DNA of 5,997 nucleotides, from the NCBI GenBank assembly GCA_964650705.1, contig CAZYUJ010000022.1, forward strand, positions 1-5,997, in the 5' to 3' direction. The translations under genes and the position numbers were made by a program. Numbering within the stretch: the first letter of the stretch is position 1; every line of letters begins with the position of its first letter. This document shows, in pieces, positions 4,016 to 5,997 of the stretch. The stretch comes from Faeciplasma sp964650705 (GTDB lineage Bacteria > Bacillota > Clostridia > Oscillospirales > Ruminococcaceae). The notes below the pieces were generated by a model. It had not been told where the DNA came from, ran no database searches, and saw only the letters and a list, made by a program, of their open reading frames with translations.

Positions 4016-4863
4016 ATCGCTGATGTCTCCTTTTTTCTTTGTGAAAAATCGTTATAAAGCTTCCCTGCTCTTTCAAGAAGAGCGTCATATTCGTTGATCT
4101 TCAAGACTTCGTGCATTCCCGTTATGTTCCACGGCTTGACGCTGACCTTGTGGAAATACGGGAAGAAGCGAAAGCTTGTTGTAAAGTGCTGTATTTTGGT
4201 GGTGTCTTTCAATTTGCGCTGTTCGTTATAGTCTCGCGGGACGAACTTTTTCCTTTTGCAAAGCTTGTTAAGTGCTGATTGATCGGGCATGAACATTTGC
4301 TTGCTTGCACACATTTCACGGCAACGGGTAAACAGTCCGCTTTTTCGTATTTGTGAAAGATTCATCAGCAAAACGCCAGAGTTGAGATAGTCACGTTTGT
4401 AAAACCTCTGTCTGAAAAAGTGGCTGCCGTAATAATCCAACACTCCCGTGAGCTCGAAATCATGCATATCGGCGCCGTACAGATCCGAAATATCTCCGCG
4501 GCAGATTATATCGTTATCGAGATATAAAATTCTGTCGGGAAGATCGTCTATCAGATCGGCGTAAAGCCTCAGCATACAACAAGGTGTGAAGCGAGTCGCC
4601 AAATTCGCAACGGGCGGCTGAGCGTTGAATTCCCCGGTGATGTCATAAAGTCTCACAAAGCTTTGCGGATCATACTGTTTGACCAATGCATCCAAGAACT
4701 CACTAAAATCACGGTCAAGAGCGAATACCTCACGCTCTTTAGTTTTAATGCTTGCAGTCAGAATATAAATATTTAAAGGCTCACGAACGTTTTCAATCAG
4801 CGACAGAGTTGCAATTATCACGCCGTGGGCAATATTTTTGTCTCCGCAAAACAAAATGTTCAT
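4012..4863 (-). CDS. GT8 family glycosyltransferase, first gene of operon (283 aa)
   Basis: This is a GT8 retaining glycosyltransferase, a distant paralogue of the next gene. MNILFCGDKNIAHG starts the GT-A fold. LYLDNDIICRGDI (113-125) has the DxD metal site as DND at 116-118. NSGVLLMNL (161-169) and MPDQSALN (192-199) match the family blocks. His226 followed by VKPW at 242-245 is the C-terminal signature, with a longer gap than in its neighbour. The frame is open to 4890, but the ATG at 4863 follows GAGGG by 6 nt, whereas the ATG six bases upstream directly abuts that site, so 4863 is preferred. A promoter at 4898-4927 begins the operon here. It is cytoplasmic; donor and acceptor are unknown. 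Confidence 0.88.
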   Translation of the reverse strand: MNILFCGDKNIAHGVIIATLSLIENVREPLNIYILTASIKTKEREVFALDRDFSEFLDALVKQYDPQSFVRLYDITGEFNAQPPVANLATRFTPCCMLRLYADLIDDLPDRILYLDNDIICRGDISDLYGADMHDFELTGVLDYYGSHFFRQRFYKRDYLNSGVLLMNLSQIRKSGLFTRCREMCASKQMFMPDQSALNKLCKRKKFVPRDYNEQRKLKDTTKIQHFTTSFRFFPYFHKVSVKPWNITGMHEVLKINEYDALLERAGKLYNDFSQRKKETSAI

Positions 4864-4897
4864 TATCATCCCTCGTCTAACAAATAACATTGTAGCT

Positions 4898-4927
4898 ATT
4901 ATAGATCAGTATGCCCCGCAACCTCAA
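4898..4927 (-). promoter_or_regulatory. promoter of the GT8/acyltransferase operon
   Basis: TTGAGG (4922-4927), an 18-nt spacer and TATAAT (4898-4903) on the - strand. The -10 is perfect and the -35 matches 4/6. It lies 34 nt before the first start codon and downstream of the regulator's terminator, so the operon is probably transcribed on its own. Confidence 0.6.
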
Positions 4928-4957
4928 CCTACAGTCAGGGCAAGGAGGTATCGACAT

Positions 4958-4990
4958 AAAAATAGCGCAGTAGAATTGAAATTCCACTGC
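4958..4990 (-). terminator. intrinsic terminator after the XRE gene
   Basis: On the - strand GCAGTGGAAT pairs with ATTCTACTGC (10 positions, one G-U) around a 4-nt loop, covering 4967-4990, and a T5 run follows at 4958-4962. It separates the regulator from the operon promoter. Confidence 0.65.
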
Positions 4991-5012
4991 TCTACTGTGA
5001 GGAGAGTAAGCG

Positions 5013-5037
5013 AAAACCGCCCTTAAAAGGCGGTTTT
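5013..5037 (-). terminator. hairpin just after the XRE stop codon
   Basis: AAAACCGCC (5013-5021) and GGCGGTTTT (5029-5037) form a perfect 9-bp stem with a 7-nt loop, 3 nt past the stop codon. Only four T residues, part of the stem, follow on the - strand. It may act as a first weak terminator or as 3'-end protection before the stronger one at 4958-4990. Confidence 0.5.
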
Positions 5038-5040
5038 AAG

Positions 5041-5667
5041 TCATTTTTCGGTTTTGTCTGACTTTGGCTTGATCTTCAATTTAGAACACATGATAATGAT
5101 GACCTCAGCAGGGATGCCCAAGAAATAAATCGGCCAAACGTTGATGTGCGCTCCCAAAAGTGTCAGGTGTATACACGCGATAAGCGACCAAACGAGCGCA
5201 GAAATTATCAGATAGTTTCGGTGGCGGTTGAACCAGATGCTGTTGAACACCAGCCAGATTATCATTGAGATCGGGACGGAGTATGCGAAGAAGAGCCACT
5301 TGAAGCCGTCGTTTTCCACAGTCAGCGAGATGATGACGAAGACAACAAGTGCGACCAGCCAAACCGACTGAATGGATATTCCGATTATTAATCCGCGGTT
5401 GTATTTGTGCTGTTTTTCGCTCCTCGTGCTTTTTGAAAACTCCGGCAAGGAGTCCCTATCGCCTTTGACGAGATAGTCAAGGGTCACTCCGAAAAGCTCA
5501 GCAAGTTCAGCAAGGATGATCACATCGGGCAACGATTCTCCTCGTTCCCACTTTGAAACTGCTTTGTCGGAATAGTTGAGGCGCTCGGCAAGCTCAAGCT
5601 GTGTCATTCCTTTGGCTTTTCTTAGCTCTTGTATATTTCGGGCAATGTTTGTTTTAATGTCATTCAT
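5041..5667 (-). CDS. XRE-family regulator with four-helix membrane domain (208 aa)
   Basis: An N-terminal HTH_3/XRE DNA-binding domain covers about residues 5-68 (NIQELRKAKGMTQLELAERL, then SDKAVSKWERGESLPD and LAELFGVTLDYLV). The rest is a charged linker and four predicted membrane helices near 91-116, 123-146, 151-170 and 175-194, ending in a lysine-rich cytoplasmic tail. Membrane-tethered XRE proteins of this size are common in Firmicutes; their ligands are mostly unknown. AGAAGGA lies 9 nt before the ATG at 5667. It has a perfect promoter and an inverted repeat over the -10, which suggests autoregulation (inference). It is transcribed toward the glycosyltransferase operon but is separated from it by a terminator, so control of that operon is only possible. 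Confidence 0.88.
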   Translation of the reverse strand: MNDIKTNIARNIQELRKAKGMTQLELAERLNYSDKAVSKWERGESLPDVIILAELAELFGVTLDYLVKGDRDSLPEFSKSTRSEKQHKYNRGLIIGISIQSVWLVALVVFVIISLTVENDGFKWLFFAYSVPISMIIWLVFNSIWFNRHRNYLIISALVWSLIACIHLTLLGAHINVWPIYFLGIPAEVIIIMCSKLKIKPKSDKTEK

Positions 5668-5707
5668 ATCTATATATCCTTCTGGGAGATGTTAAAGCTA
5701 CACAGAT

Positions 5708-5721
5708 ACATTATACAATGT
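5708..5721. promoter_or_regulatory. possible operator of the XRE gene
   Basis: ACATT-N4-AATGT is a perfect 5-bp inverted repeat that overlaps the -10 box of the XRE promoter. A repressor bound here would block its own transcription. This reading is inferred from position and symmetry only. Confidence 0.35.
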
Positions 5722-5738
5722 TTTGTGATTGTTGTCAA
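5710..5738 (-). promoter_or_regulatory. promoter of the XRE gene
   Basis: On the - strand TTGACA (5733-5738) and TATAAT (5710-5715) are both perfect and separated by 17 nt. The expected leader is about 36 nt. Confidence 0.85.
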
Positions 5739-5802
5739 TTCAACGATTATCCGCAATGTAAATGAAAGTCTTTAAGCGCTGTGCAAAAATTTCGCAAATA
5801 TA

Positions 5803-5831
5803 TTGACAAAGCGATATTAACTTGCTATAAT
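5803..5831 (+). promoter_or_regulatory. promoter of tRNA-Lys
   Basis: Perfect TTGACA (5803-5808), 17-nt spacer and perfect TATAAT (5826-5831), ending 23 nt before the mature tRNA. Confidence 0.9.
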
Positions 5832-5854
5832 AATATGGCTGTCCGAATGGACAT

Positions 5855-5930
5855 GAGCTACTAGCTCAGTTGGCAGAGCATTTGACTTTTAATCAAAGGG
5901 TCTGGGGTTCGAATCCCCAGTAGCTCACCA
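5855..5930 (+). tRNA. tRNA-Lys (anticodon TTT)
   Basis: A 76-nt cloverleaf with encoded CCA end. The acceptor stem pairs GAGCTAC (5855-5861) with GTAGCTC (5920-5926). The D-arm contains AGCTCAGTTGGCAGAGC. The anticodon stem TTTGA/TCAAA closes a CTTTTAA loop with anticodon TTT at 5888-5890. The T-arm is CTGGGGTTCGAATCCCCAG. It reads AAA and AAG lysine codons. It is a single-gene transcript: its own promoter lies upstream and a terminator follows immediately. Confidence 0.98.
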
Positions 5931-5968
5931 TTAAAAAACAAGCACCCAAAAGGGTGCTTGTTTTTTAA
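5931..5968 (+). terminator. intrinsic terminator after tRNA-Lys
   Basis: A perfect inverted repeat with an AAAA loop (5948-5951). The stem core is ACAAGCACCC/GGGTGCTTGT, flanked by A6 on the left and T6 (5961-5966) on the right. The A/T flanks make it able to work in both directions. Confidence 0.9.
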
Positions 5969-5997
5969 TGTGAATTATTGGTGTAAGCAGAAACACA

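Noticed and set aside
5855..5997. integration (att) site at the tRNA 3' end
   Set aside because: tRNA-Lys genes are common targets, but no integrase and no direct copy of the tRNA 3' end is visible elsewhere in the window.

Overview
The window looks like a chromosomal segment of a low-to-mid GC Firmicute, most likely a gut Clostridia/Oscillospirales-type bacterium. The signs are consensus TTGACA-N17-TATAAT promoters, AGGAG-type ribosome binding sites, an XRE regulator with a four-helix membrane tail, and GT8 and PlsC-like genes of the kind common there. The genus cannot be fixed from the sequence alone.

Right part (about 4860-5997): a tRNA-Lys(TTT) gene on the + strand has a perfect promoter and an intrinsic terminator. 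Divergent from it, on the - strand, is an XRE-family regulator fused to a membrane domain, also with a perfect promoter, and followed by a terminator.

Middle part (1444-4863): one - strand operon of four tightly coupled genes is preceded by its own promoter. It encodes two GT8 glycosyltransferases followed by two divergent PlsC-like acyltransferases. All junctions are ATGA or TGATG overlaps. Together they suggest assembly of an acylated glycan or glycolipid of the envelope (inference).

Left part (about 559-1466): this is the unusual region. Five tandem units lie immediately after the operon and supply the last codons of its final gene. On the - strand they read as short, mostly broken coding modules (start MMPKNF.., end ..SNDIKYEKI) joined by ATGA overlaps. 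On the + strand every unit carries a TTGACA box. In units B, C and D a 5/6 -10 box follows at 17 nt, in A a 4/6 box at 17 nt, and in E a 5/6 box at 14 nt. Each is followed by a unit-specific hairpin RNA of about 66-84 nt ending in a T5-T7 tract. About 90 bp of conserved sequence separates successive units A-D. I read this as a tandem array of small structured RNA genes, antisense to the operon's 3' side, that arose within duplicated coding sequence. I do not recognise the family.

Far left (1-558): a - strand promoter and a 72-residue hypothetical ORF with a good AAGGAG site, an overlapping open frame that may be a gene remnant, and a + strand terminator-like hairpin near the edge.
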